DNA of 64,000 nt from Tanypteryx hageni. Lineage: Eukaryota; Arthropoda; Insecta; Odonata; Petaluridae. The notes beneath the pieces are model-generated. The model made no database searches. It saw only the letters and a program-made list of their open reading frames with translations, and had not been told where the DNA came from. Positions 34,851-47,552 of the stretch are shown here, one piece after another. Position numbers and translations under genes: made by a program. The stretch spans positions 208,249,504-208,313,503 of the forward strand of contig CM054113.1 of assembly GCA_028673005.1 (NCBI GenBank). Reading direction: 5' to 3'. How positions within the stretch are numbered: the first letter of the stretch is position 1; the number at the start of each line of letters is the position of its first letter.

Positions 34851-37620
34851 ATATAATTCGTACATATTACAATTTCTCGCAAAATATAGACCAAAATTTA
34901 TAGTGCGTATTGCATTCTCGGGAATACAGTTATTCTGTTTAGCTTTAAATAATCGCTGATTTTAGAAGTATTCTTGCTGACAGAACATGAATGTTTTTAG
35001 TGTTAAATTAATCTGAGAACATCCAAACAGTAGAAAATAGCTAAAATGATTATTACATGTCCGATTTTTCATTCCGTGGGGGTAAGGCAAAATAAAATAT
35101 TTCGAGTCAAAACATGTCATAGAGGTAGGGTTGCCAGATTTCCAGATTAAAGTCTATTGGTGCATATGTATAATTATTTGTACAACATTATAGATATTTA
35201 TTTTTTGAGTAACTGTAGTTAGTAACATTTTCCCCTTTGCAGCATTTATATATTTTTGGAAATCAATGCTTGTAAAATCAAAATTCTGTGCAATTATTAG
35301 CTTATATCATGCCCTCCCGCACGAAGATAATCACCTTATGTGGCCACCCAATTATTAAATAAACTATCAGTCTTTGCAATCCACATTGAATATTTCGGAT
35401 CTTTGAGCCATTCAATATTACATGTGCATATTCTCTTCTTTGGCAGTGAATTCTTTTCATTGTTTTTAATTTCATAATAAGAATCATCATAATTCATTTC
35501 CATATTAGCACAGGGAAATAAATAAATAAAATTTATTTTATCAGTGACAGACTTTCTTTACTTTTAATTTAATTTAATTAGTGATGCACATTTTCTAACT
35601 TGGTTTTATCGTATCGATATCACCTTCAAAACACGTAAAAAATTAGTAACAAGAAAATTTATTGGTCAATCAATTCATAATTAATAAGAAAAATAACATA
35701 ATAACTTGTCTGTAGTTTTATAGACAAATTATTAACTAAAATAAAAAAAGAAAATATAGCTAACTCTCAAATTATTAATGAAGAATATTGGGCACAACGC
35801 CCACAATGAATAAAAGTGTAAAATTGACGCACACAAAACAAATAAAAATATATGAATTGTGCTTTAAAATGATTGAAAAAAATACACACATTAAAAAATG
35901 CTGAAAAAATGTCAAGTTCAAATTCAAAATGGTAGCGATATGGACGAAGGTAGAGTGCTAACTGACAACTGGAGAGGAAAAGGGAATGCCTTATGCTGGC
36001 TTTCTCCCATAATGTCCCATTAGGAAAGGCAAGGGACTGCACCGCATTGATGCCCACCACATCCAACATGTTAACTTCCAATTGGTTATGAATTATTTGA
36101 CAATAATACCTTGCAAAAAATGATTTGTTTAGGGTCACACTGTTCACTTCTAAAAATATATTACATAGTGGTACATGCAAATTCGTTGGGATGGCAGCAC
36201 TGCAGGCACAACTAGTTCAATCGGCAAGTTGGTCACTCTACCTTAATAAGCAAGAAAAAAATCCCAGTGAGAAATGAATGTAAACTCCCTTCACCCTCAT
36301 TTAGTCTTTTGTCTGATGTGGTATTAATCACGTGATTAGTGTCGGTGGAGTTATTTTCTATTCTTTTGAACCCTCGTTTTATTTGTAATGAATCAAAAGT
36401 GTAAAAATACATCTGCTAAGGAGTTTCAGAAAAGAAACAAAAACTATCACTATCAGTGAAAGTAATTTGACAAATTGAAGTTGGAGAATGGTAAGTTGTT
36501 ATTTGCAAAGCCTTGAATTTAGTGGAATCAACGACAAGAAAAAATGCTGTATATTTGTATTTGTTCATAAAAAGCAAGTCTTTATATGTGTTGTTTCTCT
36601 GGTTTAATTAAGCATGAAAATATACCTTATGTTTTGAATTCATTAGCTCTGAGAGTAGGCTGGAAGTATGGATTAAATTAGTTTTTATGAGAAAAATTCA
36701 GTTAGTGCTCTATTTTCCAGGAACCAATTAAGAGCACTAAGTGAGGGATGCCTGGAGAGTATTTTCAGATATGAACTCAAATCTTAGCCATTCCTGAATC
36801 AGATATTAGAAAAAGTATCCCTCATTGGATCATTATCACCATACTCCAAATTATATTCTCCACTTTTTGAGACAATTAGGAATGAAATGATATTTTAATT
36901 ACAAAATTACATTGTTGCTGTAAAATGCCAAATATAATTCAAATTTATTAAATTATATATTATAATTTATTATAATCTTAACTGCCATCATGCTATTGTA
37001 AAAAATTAGGCATCACTATATTATCATATTTATCCAAAAGGAAGTTGACATTTTCCCACTCACACGACAAAGAATCTAAGGATCATATTAAATTCATGGG
37101 TTAACTGCTACTTAAGTCAATGTTTTTATACCATGCTGGAAGCTGGGTGAGTAATTTCAAGACAATTACAATAACCTCGTGCTGTTTGCAGGGAATATGG
37201 TCTAGGCAATAATGATGAACCATGAGAAGCAAATCACGAGTTTAATGGAAGAAATTGGGTATCAATTACTGAAGTTATCAGTGCAAACTAACTTTTTTAT
37301 AATTGCTTTAAACTTGGCTGCAAAAAGAAGCTCACCAATGCAGACTTGTATCATACTCAATAAAGACATCCATGTGAAGCAATTTGGTGAATCAATCCAC
37401 TTGGGTTTAAGGATTTTTTTCTTGCTCTCCAGTTACTGCAAATGGCAAAATAGGTGTCTTAAACAGCAAACAAGGGGAATTCGATACAAAAGTATACAAA
37501 TCAGTCTTAAAATGGATAATCACGAGTAAAAATAAGAAAAAACAGCCGCGTTTGCTATATTAGCCTACTAATTTGTTTAATACAAACAAGAAAAGAAATT
37601 AGTTGAGCTAAGCGAGAGTA
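34851..37620. other. AT-rich region without recognised features
   Basis: No domain, repeat pair or RNA gene recognised. Open frames of 60-137 codons (for example 35767-36180 minus, 37212-37529 plus) lack known motifs and codon structure. Confidence 0.4.
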
Positions 37621-37625
37621 TAAAT

Positions 37626-37860
37626 TATGAGGTGCGAACCAAAAGTTCCCAGACTGATTATATATAAAATTACTGATATTGAATGGCAAGATCTTAGCAT
37701 AGTCACCATCAAAACAGTCATCTTGCCGCACCACACACTTTTCCCAACATTGTTCTCACAACTTGAAACATTTACATAAATCACATTTTGTAAATTTCCT
37801 CAGAGTCACCGTCCCATTTTGTTTGACTTGCTCCACTGACTCAAGTGTCACTCTTTCAAT
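37626..37860 (-). pseudogene. Mariner-like transposase C-terminal fragment
   Basis: On the minus strand, one frame (from about 37860) reads ERVTLESVEQVKQNGTVTL, and a second frame from 37745 reads WEKCVVRQDDCFDGDYAKI and then runs to NFWFAP near 37630. The pattern W..CV...DYFEGD, preceded by a helix with a SVEEVK-like motif, is the C-terminal end of mariner-type transposases. The two halves are in different frames with a stop between them, and the DDE catalytic domain is gone. The outer edge near 37630 (ggtgcgaaccaaaagttccc) looks like an old terminal repeat. Confidence 0.6.
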
Positions 37861-39480
37861 GAAATTTTGAACTTGAAGAACAAGATGGAAAAGTATACTC
37901 CAAAAGTGGAATACACAGAGATTTCAAAGGGGAAACACATATAAATAAATAATAAAATACATATAAAACAGTATCGAGAGATTGGGCAATTCTCGAATTT
38001 TTATCTATGAAACTATTAGTCATAATTATGTGGTTCTGGGGACTATCTTGTAGTAAATGTTGTTCTCTATCTGAATAAATTTTTAAATCCATACCTCACA
38101 TCATATAAGAGCATGGGAGAGAAATATATGGATTTTTAATTGTTGTTTGCTGAGAGAACCGTCTGACAATGAGTGGAAGTTCTAATTGACAAATTCAGAA
38201 CAAAAATCAGAATTGGGTGATAAATTTTAACAAGTGAAGATATAAAAATGAATTTTTATAACCAACTTTTATATAGTTTATACTTTAATATGAATAAACT
38301 CTATAATATAATTATGATAACCTTTCTGCTTTCATGGGCGTAAAAAGTTGCAAAAGTGTCTACCAGTTGTTGAGTGATGTGTGGATCTCTCTATTTAACC
38401 TTTAATCTTATTACAGTTGTGAGAAGGGCAGACAGAAGTAGAGAACTGGAAGAATAATCATTCTATATAAGTATATAAGTAGTAAGAAGTTTGATACTAG
38501 TATCTTTTGTTTCATTAATGAAAATACTGACTTATCTATTCATATTGCTTAAAATCAACGAAAATATACTACTAGTTCAGAGTAATTCAGGTTTAGATAC
38601 TAATAGGAGTGAAACTGTTGAATATTTCATATTTTAGTCACCTAACTTAAACGACAAAAATAATTAATTGTTCTTTTCCTAACATCACATCAACCATCCA
38701 TACAAAAACACTGTATAAGTATAGTTAGGTGAAGAATTGCTAAGCTACAACACAACACTTTAAAATGTTTTATTTAAATTTGTTCAAATTAACATCCTTT
38801 ACAACAGCATTACCTATCTTAAAGAGTGGAAAAAAAGGAATATGATACTTAAATGTGAGGGTTTTTAGAAAAATGCAAGAACAACTGGTCTTAAAGGTCT
38901 ATAATTAGAAAAGATTTCCTCCAAAGTAAAAAATAAGGCAAGTGATAAAATTATGCTCATGGTACAAACTACATAAATATAGTCATCTAAAGTAATTTTC
39001 AAATGAATTTTCAATGTGAACTATTCCAGGAAGATCGCAGTAATGATTATTAATAGTAGAGCAATACGAACGTGATTATAATGTAATAATAATAAAATAC
39101 ATGTATAAGGCTATATTATAAGAGCAATAATAATTTAATAATAATAATAAAAATCATCAAAAGCTTACATGTACCTTGATTTTCCAGACATAATTTTTAA
39201 TGAAACTCATAGGGCAAACAGTTTCTAGAATAATCTTATATGAATAACAATAAAATTTTTTTAAGATAAATAAAAACTTACTATCAATAATAATTATGAT
39301 AAATAAAAACACAATTAATAGGAGAAATATCCCTTGAAAAACGTAGGAATGCTCGTATTAATACAAATACATTAAAATAAAGAGACCTATTAAACAATGA
39401 CAATAGTTTAATCTCGTTGCTATGATGAATGCGTCTATCTTCCCACACGAATTCAAATACACATTTATCGAAGCGCCCAT
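37861..39480. other. AT-rich region with low-copy repeat pieces
   Basis: 38558-38605 (aaatcaacgaaaatatactac) and 39195-39250 (cagtttctagaataatctta) each recur, closer together, at 50412-50460 and 50500-50540. A longer repeat is therefore present in both places, with an internal length difference. No gene. Confidence 0.4.
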
Positions 39481-39485
39481 GCAAG

Positions 39486-39612
39486 GATCTGGTGGCCGAG
39501 ATAACTAAATCACAGGTGTTACACGATGGTGAGGTGAGGTGGTTCAAACCCCAAAAGCAGCTTTGGATTTTTTTCAGATTAGATGGGGTCCAAAAAACAC
39601 ACATATATTGGT
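39486..39612 (+). repeat. tRNA-derived SINE-like sequence
   Basis: An A-box-like ggtggccgagataac (39491) and a B-box-like ggtggttcaaacccc (39539) are about 40 nt apart, a tRNA-like spacing. They are followed by a T-rich unrelated body. The head resembles that of the minus-strand copy at 53254-53358. The folding is too poor for a functional tRNA. Confidence 0.5.
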
Positions 39613-41745
39613 AATAATGATCAGTCATATTTAATTAAAATTCATCCATAAATTTAAGAGATGAAAGTTACGACAGACGAGACATGCCCATAAGGCATTC
39701 TGCTACTACTGCTTCACAGGTAAAGAACACCTAAAAAGTCACATAGGGTGATGAATGCAGAGAATGATCTTAGTGTTTTTAAATTTTATCAAAAATTCCC
39801 CTAATGAGAGAAAGTTAAGCAATGGCGCATTGCAAAGAACCCAGAAGTCCAGCCAAAAATGTTGCCTCTTCCTACAAACTGAATCTCTCAGATGTTAAAG
39901 AATGTAAAAGAAAGATGCTGGGCTCACTCATTGACACTTTAGGACAAATTTGGATCAAACAATTACTCAATAACAAAATAAAGGGATCAACATTATCTTC
40001 ACCTTCGATTGTGACCATCTCGTATTTCTGATCTAAGTGATTCAGGAAGTTTTCTACTGAAGACTTAAAAATTTGGTTTATGGATTGCGCTAAAAGACCC
40101 ATGCTTCAGCCATTGATGACCCATTTCAGAATATTTTTGTCCTCTTAAATACTTGGCTGAGATCAGAACAAATTTCTGCCTATCACAACTTTTATTTTGG
40201 CGGTCAACACTTTTGAAACCATTTTCACGATTGTGGCAAAAAACCTATAGAGAAAAACTGGAATAGCTTCCATCGGACACACCATAGGGTTATGACCTCC
40301 AACAAAATTGACAACAAAGAGTCCGAGACAAATTTTTCAGTGCCACCAACTGCATATCATTACTGTTTAGTAAACAAAAAATCGGCCCGGAAATTTTTGG
40401 GGCATACCTTGCAGTTGAAGAAGAAGCAACAAACAACGATGATAAGACTAGCTAGATCAAAGAAATAAAATAACTTTCTGTTCAGACATTTTTATGGATA
40501 GGAGTTCATTTTCCTTTGGGACATAAAGAGTAGTAACTTAACAAAAAATTGCAAGAACAAAAAGTCATCAAAAAATCATATTGTTGATTGATGGGTAAGA
40601 TAAGCTTAAATTGATATTTTTATTCGATTTTTGTGCTTCAAACCTTTTTTAATTCCACTGAGTAATATCTTGATAGATATAAAAATGAATTTCATAATAG
40701 ATAGTGTGTAAATTAGCATTCTCAAACTATAGTGTAGCTGAATTTCTCATAAAATCCCAAGTGAGGCATGTTAAAAATACTCATTTTTTTCTACAAGTCT
40801 ATCAAACATCTTGGCAATATCTAACAACCGAAAAGTTTACAGCTGGGCTAAAGTTTTGCCACTAAACAGCTGAAATTTCAGTATCATATGATGGCATATC
40901 AATTTGTAACAAATTAATCATCAAACTGCAAGAAGAATTTCATTACAACCTGAAGGAAAGTATGAAATCAATTTTCATAAAAATGCTTCCTCTAAAATTC
41001 TAAACAACATAGCTACAGAATATTCGACTTATTCAGAAATTACCAGCGCCTTTAATAATTTTTACAACACACAGGTGGACTCAGAATCTTAACACATTTG
41101 CGACGTAAGGCATTTATAATGTCCTTCCTCAGGAACGTAAATTTCATTTTTTAATTCTTACATATTAACGTACTTCTCACACTTTATTTCTGTAGATAAT
41201 AGCATTTATGGGGGTAATCATTCTTCCCCTGTGTCTTTCCAGCCCTCTGTCCATCTGTCTGACCGTCCGTCTGTTCATTTGTCTGCACGATTACTTTCAT
41301 TTGAAATTTTTCACGTTTATGAAGCTTGGGAACATTTTTGGAACATACTAATATGTATATACATTGAAAATCATGCAAATGATCAAGGTATTTATTTATA
41401 AATGCCTATTAATGATAATACGGAAATACTGTGGGTTGCGGAGATGCCAGGGTGAACTATTATAAATGTCTTGTCACTTGTAAACCAATATTATTTGCGG
41501 ACATCATCACCGTGGGCATAAACAACATACAGAATACTACCTAAGAACTGACAATTCTAGAAAAAGATGATTTTCTGGGGTCACGTGAGCCACCAGTGGT
41601 ACACCGGCTGCTAGCGCAAATGCCAGTGGCACACCGGTGGGTCATGACGACCACGAGTAGGAACACCCATGACCCATATTCGTGATGTATACGAGTCATA
41701 AAGAATATGTAGTTTTGTAGCTAATAATTATGATATTATTACAGT
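39613..41745. other. AT-rich region, no gene recognised
   Basis: A CTGT/CCGT-rich stretch at 41240-41290 resembles 18676-18700 and marks an interspersed repeat. At 41580-41690 a locally GC-rich patch has the near-repeat ccagtgg.acaccgg twice and the small inverted pair gggtcatg/catgaccc. Open frames at 39822-40102 on both strands are unassigned. Confidence 0.4.
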
Positions 41746-41795
41746 CGTTCCTCCATATTTTCAGGGGCTATGTTCCTTGAAAAGGGCACAAAATA
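41746..41795. mobile_element. Solo DNA-transposon end
   Basis: The sequence acagtcgttcctccatattt followed by tcaggggctatgttcc resembles the common CAGTCGT.CCTC..GGGG.TA.GTTCC terminus of Tigger/Chapaev-type repeats. It is interrupted by the next element at 41796. Confidence 0.35.
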
Positions 41796-42745
41796 CCATA
41801 TTTAACCGAATCCAAGATGAGGTTTTTTTCCCGAACTTCAGCTTGCAAAAATAGAGGTTCATCTTAAATTCGAGAAAGAAGTGCTATACCATCAATATAT
41901 CACAGTCAATTCATTGTGCATCAATTCATCACATGACAAATTCATCGCAGGGCACCATGACTGGCATACGGCAGGTGGATACACTTGCTCAGTTTGTTAT
42001 CGTGTATTTGTTATTCACTGTTACTCTTTGATTCGTTTTCCTTTGTTATTTTGTACTGTTAGCCGTGATTTTTAATTTTATTATCATGGATACCGTTCCA
42101 TCGACTTCCAAGTTAGGAAATAAAAAGAGATCCATAGTCCAGCATAATATAATATAATATTTTGATGTTTATGAAGAAAGAAGCAGCCGAAGGATTACTA
42201 TTCCTATTAAAAGTGTTCATGAGCGGGTAATGGCAGCAACTGGTGTTTCACGCCGAAGTTTAATTTGTATTTTGAAGGAAGGAGAAGGACAGGCAAAAGG
42301 CACTGAAGCGATATTTAAAAGTCCACGGAAGACAAAACCACAGAAAAGTCCCAAATGGGGGGAATTTTAAAAAATTGGGTGGGTTCAAGAAATATAACTT
42401 TTAAAATGGATAAAGTGAAAAGGTTAGAGGAGGAGAAGTGTTTAGAAATTGAAGTGAATGAGTGGAAGAACATATGTGAACGTGCACAGAGAGTAGAGAG
42501 AAAACATTATGGAGAACATCAATGAGATAATTATTAATGTCGATTCAGACACTGAAAGTGAAGAAAGTGAGGAGGATTAGTTTCAGTTATGTAGTAGTTT
42601 CTGTATTGTTTTCAGTATTCGCCGATTTGTATACTCATTGTATAACTAATATGTAACACAAAATAGTGGCTTAGTTGCTTCCATTGTAATGTATTGAACG
42701 CTTTTGATGTTGCATTGCATGTAGTGCAAATAAATGTTGACGGAT
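41796..42745 (+). mobile_element. Transposase-bearing relic of the TA-flanked foldback family
   Basis: Starts after TA (41794-41795) with ccatatttaaccgaatccaa and then gatgaggttttt. This is the same terminus as the right end of the element at 57880-58816, in the opposite orientation. It continues with a short version of that element's subterminal array (caattcatcacatgacaaat) and the shared phrase caccatgactgg..acggcagg.gga.acact. A 5' UTR-like stretch and a transposase relic (42086-42580) follow. The right terminal repeat was not found, so the end is approximate. Confidence 0.6.
42086..42580 (+). pseudogene. Internally deleted transposase (Tc1/mariner-related, N- and C-terminal ends joined)
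   Basis: An ATG at 42086 opens MDTVPSTSKLGNKKRS. After one in-frame stop it continues ITIPIKSVHERVMAATGVSR and RSLICILKEGEGQAKG, ending FKSPRKTKPQK before a stop at 42368-42370. This is the N-terminal helix-turn-helix region (ATGVSRR..ILKEG) of a transposase type common in arthropods. From 42412 a second piece reads MDKVKRLEEE, then NEWKNICERAQRVERKHYG, and after a one-base shift INEIIINVDSDTESEESEED and stop. That acidic tail is the expected C-terminus of the same protein type. The DDE catalytic core between the pieces is deleted. It must have been mobilised, if at all, by another copy. Confidence 0.65.
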
Positions 42746-44505
42746 AACCAATTACTTTAATTTTAATCTTTCAAAGTGTTCCTATTTCCCAATTTGTAAC
42801 ACACTTTTCAATCGCGTATCTTACTTCGCATAAGTTCCCGCCAATTCAAATGACTTGCCTGTCCCGCTCAATTGTTTCACTTCCCCTTAAGCTTCCCCCC
42901 CCCCCCCACAGCCACCTTCCCCTACATCACATGACTCTTTGCGCATTTAGGTGCCATAAGCTTTCAATAGATCTGTACATACACCACAGTTGCCAATTTG
43001 TTTGTGTGATGAAAAGTCACAGATACAAATATGTTAGTGAGACCAAATATCTGTGATGATAAGTCACAGGCACGAATTTTCTATGAATAAATGTCAGGAC
43101 ACTGTATTAACGTTGTATGAACTCTCTCTGGACCAGAGAAATTTGTTGTTTGTGCAATCTATTGATTTTGATCCATGCTTGTAAACAAAATAATCTCGTG
43201 AAGCAAGTGCAAATAACTTTTATAAATAATATTTCATATTAAAGTTAATCCATCATCGCAACCAATTAAAATTAAAGCTACTACGGCTGTTCTTTCGATC
43301 AGCAGGTTCTCCCAGAAGTTACTGATTTTGTTTACAATGTGAAGTTACTGTGCTGTTATCCACCGCAACAGTGTGCAGTAATAACACGTTACTTTCATTA
43401 AGTTACTTCCCAACACTGGTTTCATGTATGCCGCTATTCGCTATCAGTGTGAATGCAGACTTAAGGAAGTTGCAGTGACAGCATTACACATGACACACTG
43501 TTTAAGTTGGTGGAAGGTTGCTGCATTATCCATGCGGTACCCAACTGCATTATTCATTTATATAAGTAATAAATGATATTTCTCCCTTTTCAGATTTTGC
43601 AACTGGAATCTGCTACTTCCTATGATAATTTGTATTTTTATATTGTAAATCTGATTGTAGGTGTTGGTTTTAATATTGAAAGTGATAATTTTTAATAGAC
43701 TGCCATTTTATTTCATTTTTAGACCACCCCACCCCATTTAAGGTACTGCACTAAAAGCTTATGGGGAAATTGGGGTTAGTGGAATGAGCTTTTTTGCCTC
43801 TTCTAACACTTTTCTTAGCACTCATTTCACTTCCTTTGCATTTTGGGACTAGTTTAATCACAGAATTGAATGCACACAAAAACAATGCATAAACTAATTA
43901 ATTACATAAAGAGAGTATAGCATCATCTTGCTTACCATTCACCCAAGTCATTTCTCCATGAATCATAGCAAACTATTATTATAGTATTCATGTACTATGA
44001 GATTGTTTTGTTATTGTGTGTGCTGAGGTAGATAGGTAAAAAAAACAAATTCACCTTATAGAAAAAAGCTACAATAATTTATGCATAAATAAGCGAAACC
44101 ATGAACATAAAACCAACGAAAGTCAAGGGACTACCGTACTTATAATTGTAAAACCAATCCTACTAGGACTAGGGATGTAATATAAGAGATTTCATCTCCT
44201 CTTCAATAATATTACAGTACAGCACCTTTTTGAACTTCGCATGCTAGCGGTTCGCGAATTTAAACTTTGCAACAAATTTTTTTGACCATTACTTGTTTCA
44301 TGCCAATTATTTGCATTTCGTGTCATGCGTTTGTGATGCAAACAAGCGGAACTACCTAGAAAAGCACATTATTATTATATTATATTTATAATGGTCATTA
44401 TTAGCAGTTTTCAAAGTAAAAGAACATGATAACTATCTACTTAATTATTTTGTAGTTCAGCTTGAACTTCACCGCCAACACCACTATTTTTGACATGAAA
44501 CTTTA
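42746..44505. other. Spacer; solo hAT-like end at 43397-43418
   Basis: A poly(C) run lies at 42897-42908. At 43397-43418, read on the minus strand, cagtgttgggaagtaactta matches a widespread hAT-like terminus. A convincing partner was not found. Otherwise AT-rich and featureless. Confidence 0.4.
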
Positions 44506-44509
44506 GCTT

Positions 44510-45125
44510 AAAATTTAAAGAAAAACAATCATTGTGGAATGTAAGGTTTTCATTTACTATTATCTTTGTATTTTGAACATAATTTAGGGAAATGCTATTT
44601 TGTTTTGTTAGGTTTTCATTTTCCATTATGAATTTTTAATGGAAATCTAAGAATTGCTATCATCTTGTAAGGTAAGATTTTCTGCAGCGTATATTGAATG
44701 CTATTTCTAAAAAAATGCTACCACTTTAATTCTTTGTTTTAATTTTTTGTGATGTATTATGAATTAAAAGAAATTTTATCACTTTCTTAAGCTAGGTTTC
44801 GATTTTCTGTTACGCATTTCGAATATAATTAATAAAAGAAATGTTACCACTTTATAACACTAGTTTTTTTTGCAGCTTGGAAATGTTTGTGGCAGTACAC
44901 AAGAATACATCTATGCATCACATACTCAACATTACATTCCAGTAGTTCACCAATTTAAATTTAAGAATTTCCTTGGAATGAACAGAAGAAGATCGAAAAT
45001 CACATGCGAAAATGTGCTTTGCAATGCTGGGTTTTCATTTGCTATTATCCATTTTGAAGATAATTAAAAGAATTATTTTCACTTTATGATGCTAGGTTTT
45101 CATATACTTTTACGTTGCTGTTGTT
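44510..45125. repeat. Degenerate tandem repeat, about 65-70 bp period
   Basis: Variants of gctaggttttcatttnctat followed by an A-rich linker and ..atgctaccactttat recur at about 44540, 44610, 44672, 44793, 45022 and 45091. Unrelated sequence interrupts at about 44880-45010. It is strongly diverged. Confidence 0.55.
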
Positions 45126-45903
45126 TTCTTTCCTGTTAAACTGCATTATTTATGATAAAAAAGTGATAATATAGGTTGACTGATAACCATAGTTTCGAAG
45201 TAACAATGCATCTTATGGTAAATGAGGACTTGCGCTTCACGAATTTGCATTTCACATCAGTTTTCCAGAACCAATTATTCGCTAAGTTCAAAAAGGTGGT
45301 GTAAGTATAAATTATTCCATATACAAATGATACTGAAGATCCCAGTTGATGCAAATACAGAGGGCTTACACTTACATTGTGTATGATCTCAGTAACAATC
45401 TGATAATTTTAATCCATGATTATAATACTGGATCCCCTATGCAATTAATTTCGCATGAAAAGTTTATGCAAAATTTATTTAGTGTGCTACTGAGGATAAA
45501 ACAATATTACAAAAAAGATGTTTTTTTATATAAAAGCTAATACTGACTATTCACTTTTTGAGTATCTCAATTTTGCAATTGTGAACATATTTCAAGTCTT
45601 TTGCGAGATTGAAACGAGAAAAAAACCTATGAAAGAAAAATCAAATAATGAATGAACACTTACCAGAGAACTTAAGCAAAACATTAACAAACATACAATA
45701 AGTTCACTATATTCCTGACAACAGTAACCTTTTCAAGAAAGTATGTATTATATTTCCCTTTCAGTGATAATAACAACTTAAGGCACTTTTCCAATTTAAT
45801 TCAAAAATCATTCTACAAAATTAATAATAGAGAATGCTATCTCATGTATCAATATAATTATAATATTTCTTGATTTGCAAAAACTAAGGAACATTTTTCT
45901 TAC

Positions 45904-46088
45904 CTGTTCCCTAGTATGTGATGCACCACCTCCAGCTAGAACTTGTCTTGGAAAATGAAGAGGTTGTTAGTGGCAGCAACTGCAATAATATCTTCCGTAG
46001 GATGCCATGCCGTGTGCAGGATCTTTTTATTAAAATCAAGGCAATCCACATTAGTCTCATCCTTTTTGCGTTTGGATCCAGTGCATAC
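45904..46088 (-). CDS. tws: B55 terminal coding exon E with stop, and donor in the 3' UTR
   Basis: The acceptor is aaaaatttcag at 46089-46090. The coding part is 46088 down to the TAG at 45936-45938, 50 codons: [40 protein letters not shown] and [10 protein letters not shown]. The end FIFQDKF is the arthropod form; vertebrate paralogues end in a VN pair instead. The exon continues 32 nt past the stop to a strong donor (ggaacag/gtaagaaa at 45902-45903), so the 3' UTR appears to be split by an intron. An alternative C-terminus by splicing is unlikely, since the stop precedes the donor. Confidence 0.93.
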
Positions 46089-46570
46089 CTGAAATTTTTT
46101 GTATTCAATTTGTACCCACGGCAAAAGTTTTGTGAGGATGCATTTCATCAAAATTACTACAAATTATTTTAGCAACAATATTAAAAGGATTAAAACTGAA
46201 ATATCAAAATTGAGTCTGAATGATGTTTTATACTATTTCTGAATACAATTTGAATTTTCATTTTATGGCAATAAATAAAAAGAAAGAAAACGCTTTTTAA
46301 ATAAAAAATTAGCAAGAAAAAATGAAGAACTTCCTTTAGTATAAAAATAAAAAATATAACACCACAATCCTCCATAATTTTTTCATTAAAATAAATGGGT
46401 ACATATTGTTTAATCAGAGTAGTTTTTTCAATTAACACTACTGAACTTAAAAAACAGCAAATCAAATTTCCCTTCATTTTATACTCCAAAATCATTCTCC
46501 GAAAGAATGAGGGCACATCCCCCACCTCTTCCGACGAATCCATAAAAATAAAAGTCCAACAGCTACTAAC

Positions 46571-46786
46571 CTTTCTTGGCTTCAAAACAGTTCTAGGTTT
46601 GGCTATATCTCTTGATGCTTCAAGTGTTGCATCTTTCTTTGTGGTACGGTCAAATACCCTGAAGTAGTTATTGTACGATCCAGTCATTATAGCAGTATCG
46701 TTCCCTTTCCAACAACACTCAAACTTGTCAAAAATGCAATCATTTTCATACAGTGAACACAATTTTGTCCTTAAATACTCATGGAC
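46571..46786 (-). CDS. tws: B55 exon D ([10 protein letters not shown]...KPRK)
   Basis: This 216-bp exon (72 codons, phase 0 at both ends) has the acceptor gatttttcag and the donor aag/gttagt. It encodes [44 protein letters not shown] and [10 protein letters not shown]. The KFECCW and MTGSYNN motifs are near invariant in the family. The donor is GTTAGT rather than the commoner GTAAGT, but it keeps the frame exactly. Confidence 0.95.
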
Positions 46787-47220
46787 CTGAAAAATCACCA
46801 ATAGATATTCAATTAAGATTTGATAAAGGTAAAATTGGCTTAAGAAATTTAGGAAAATCGAATTAAAGAAATTAAAACACCAGATGATAATGAAATATAA
46901 ATTTGATAATAGTACATTTCAAATAGCCTTAAGAGGCAAATAAAGCTATTTCTTCTATTATGAAAGATGTATGTCTCAAGATACATAATATGCTTAGAAT
47001 AGCTGCTAAGCAAGTGTATGTCACAGCAGTTTCTGTAGCTAGGATTTTAATTTAAAATTCTAATATGTTGCAATTAAATTATCTAAACTCACTAGCTGCA
47101 AAAATAAAACTACTTATAAGTGAAAATGTAGTGCACCCATAATTTATATTATGAAAAAACTATAACATTCCATGCAATTAGACTACTGATACAGTGATAA
47201 CTATACACAAAAAATCTTAC

Positions 47221-47393
47221 CGGGTAAGATTCGATTGGTTTAGTCTCCATGTGCAAATCCCAAACCTTAAGAGTTAAATAATCTCTGGATATCATATACC
47301 TCCCAGAATTAGACAATTTCACATCTGATACACTGGATATTATTTCGGAGAAAAAACTCCTAGTGGTGGGGTCATCAGGAGGCTCTTCAAACA
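47221..47393 (-). CDS. tws: B55 exon C ([10 protein letters not shown]...ESYP)
   Basis: This 173-bp exon has the acceptor ctttttactcttag and the donor acccg/gtaaga. It encodes [40 protein letters not shown] and [26 protein letters not shown] and RDYL.LKVWDL are diagnostic of B55. The sequence has PPDD where many relatives have one residue fewer, a common small variation. It joins exon D in phase 0. Confidence 0.95.
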
Positions 47394-47552
47394 CTAAGAG
47401 TAAAAAGAAATGATTTTACAGGTAGTCTCATTTAAATAATGGGATCCTAAACACTATTTTCCAGTTCATGTTAATAAAATGTCAAAACTGTTCTTTCAAA
47501 ATTAATTTTAAACATTTTTAGCTTTTAAAATCTTAATAGTGCAATACATATA

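Noticed and set aside
39822..40440. Possible decayed protein on the minus strand (frame 39872-40102 and neighbouring pieces)
   Set aside because: Pieces could be chained over several frames, but none matched a family I know.
43310..43418. Complete hAT element ending at 43418
   Set aside because: The right end is convincing, but the proposed left end (caggttctcccagaag) is poor and no 8-bp duplication matches.
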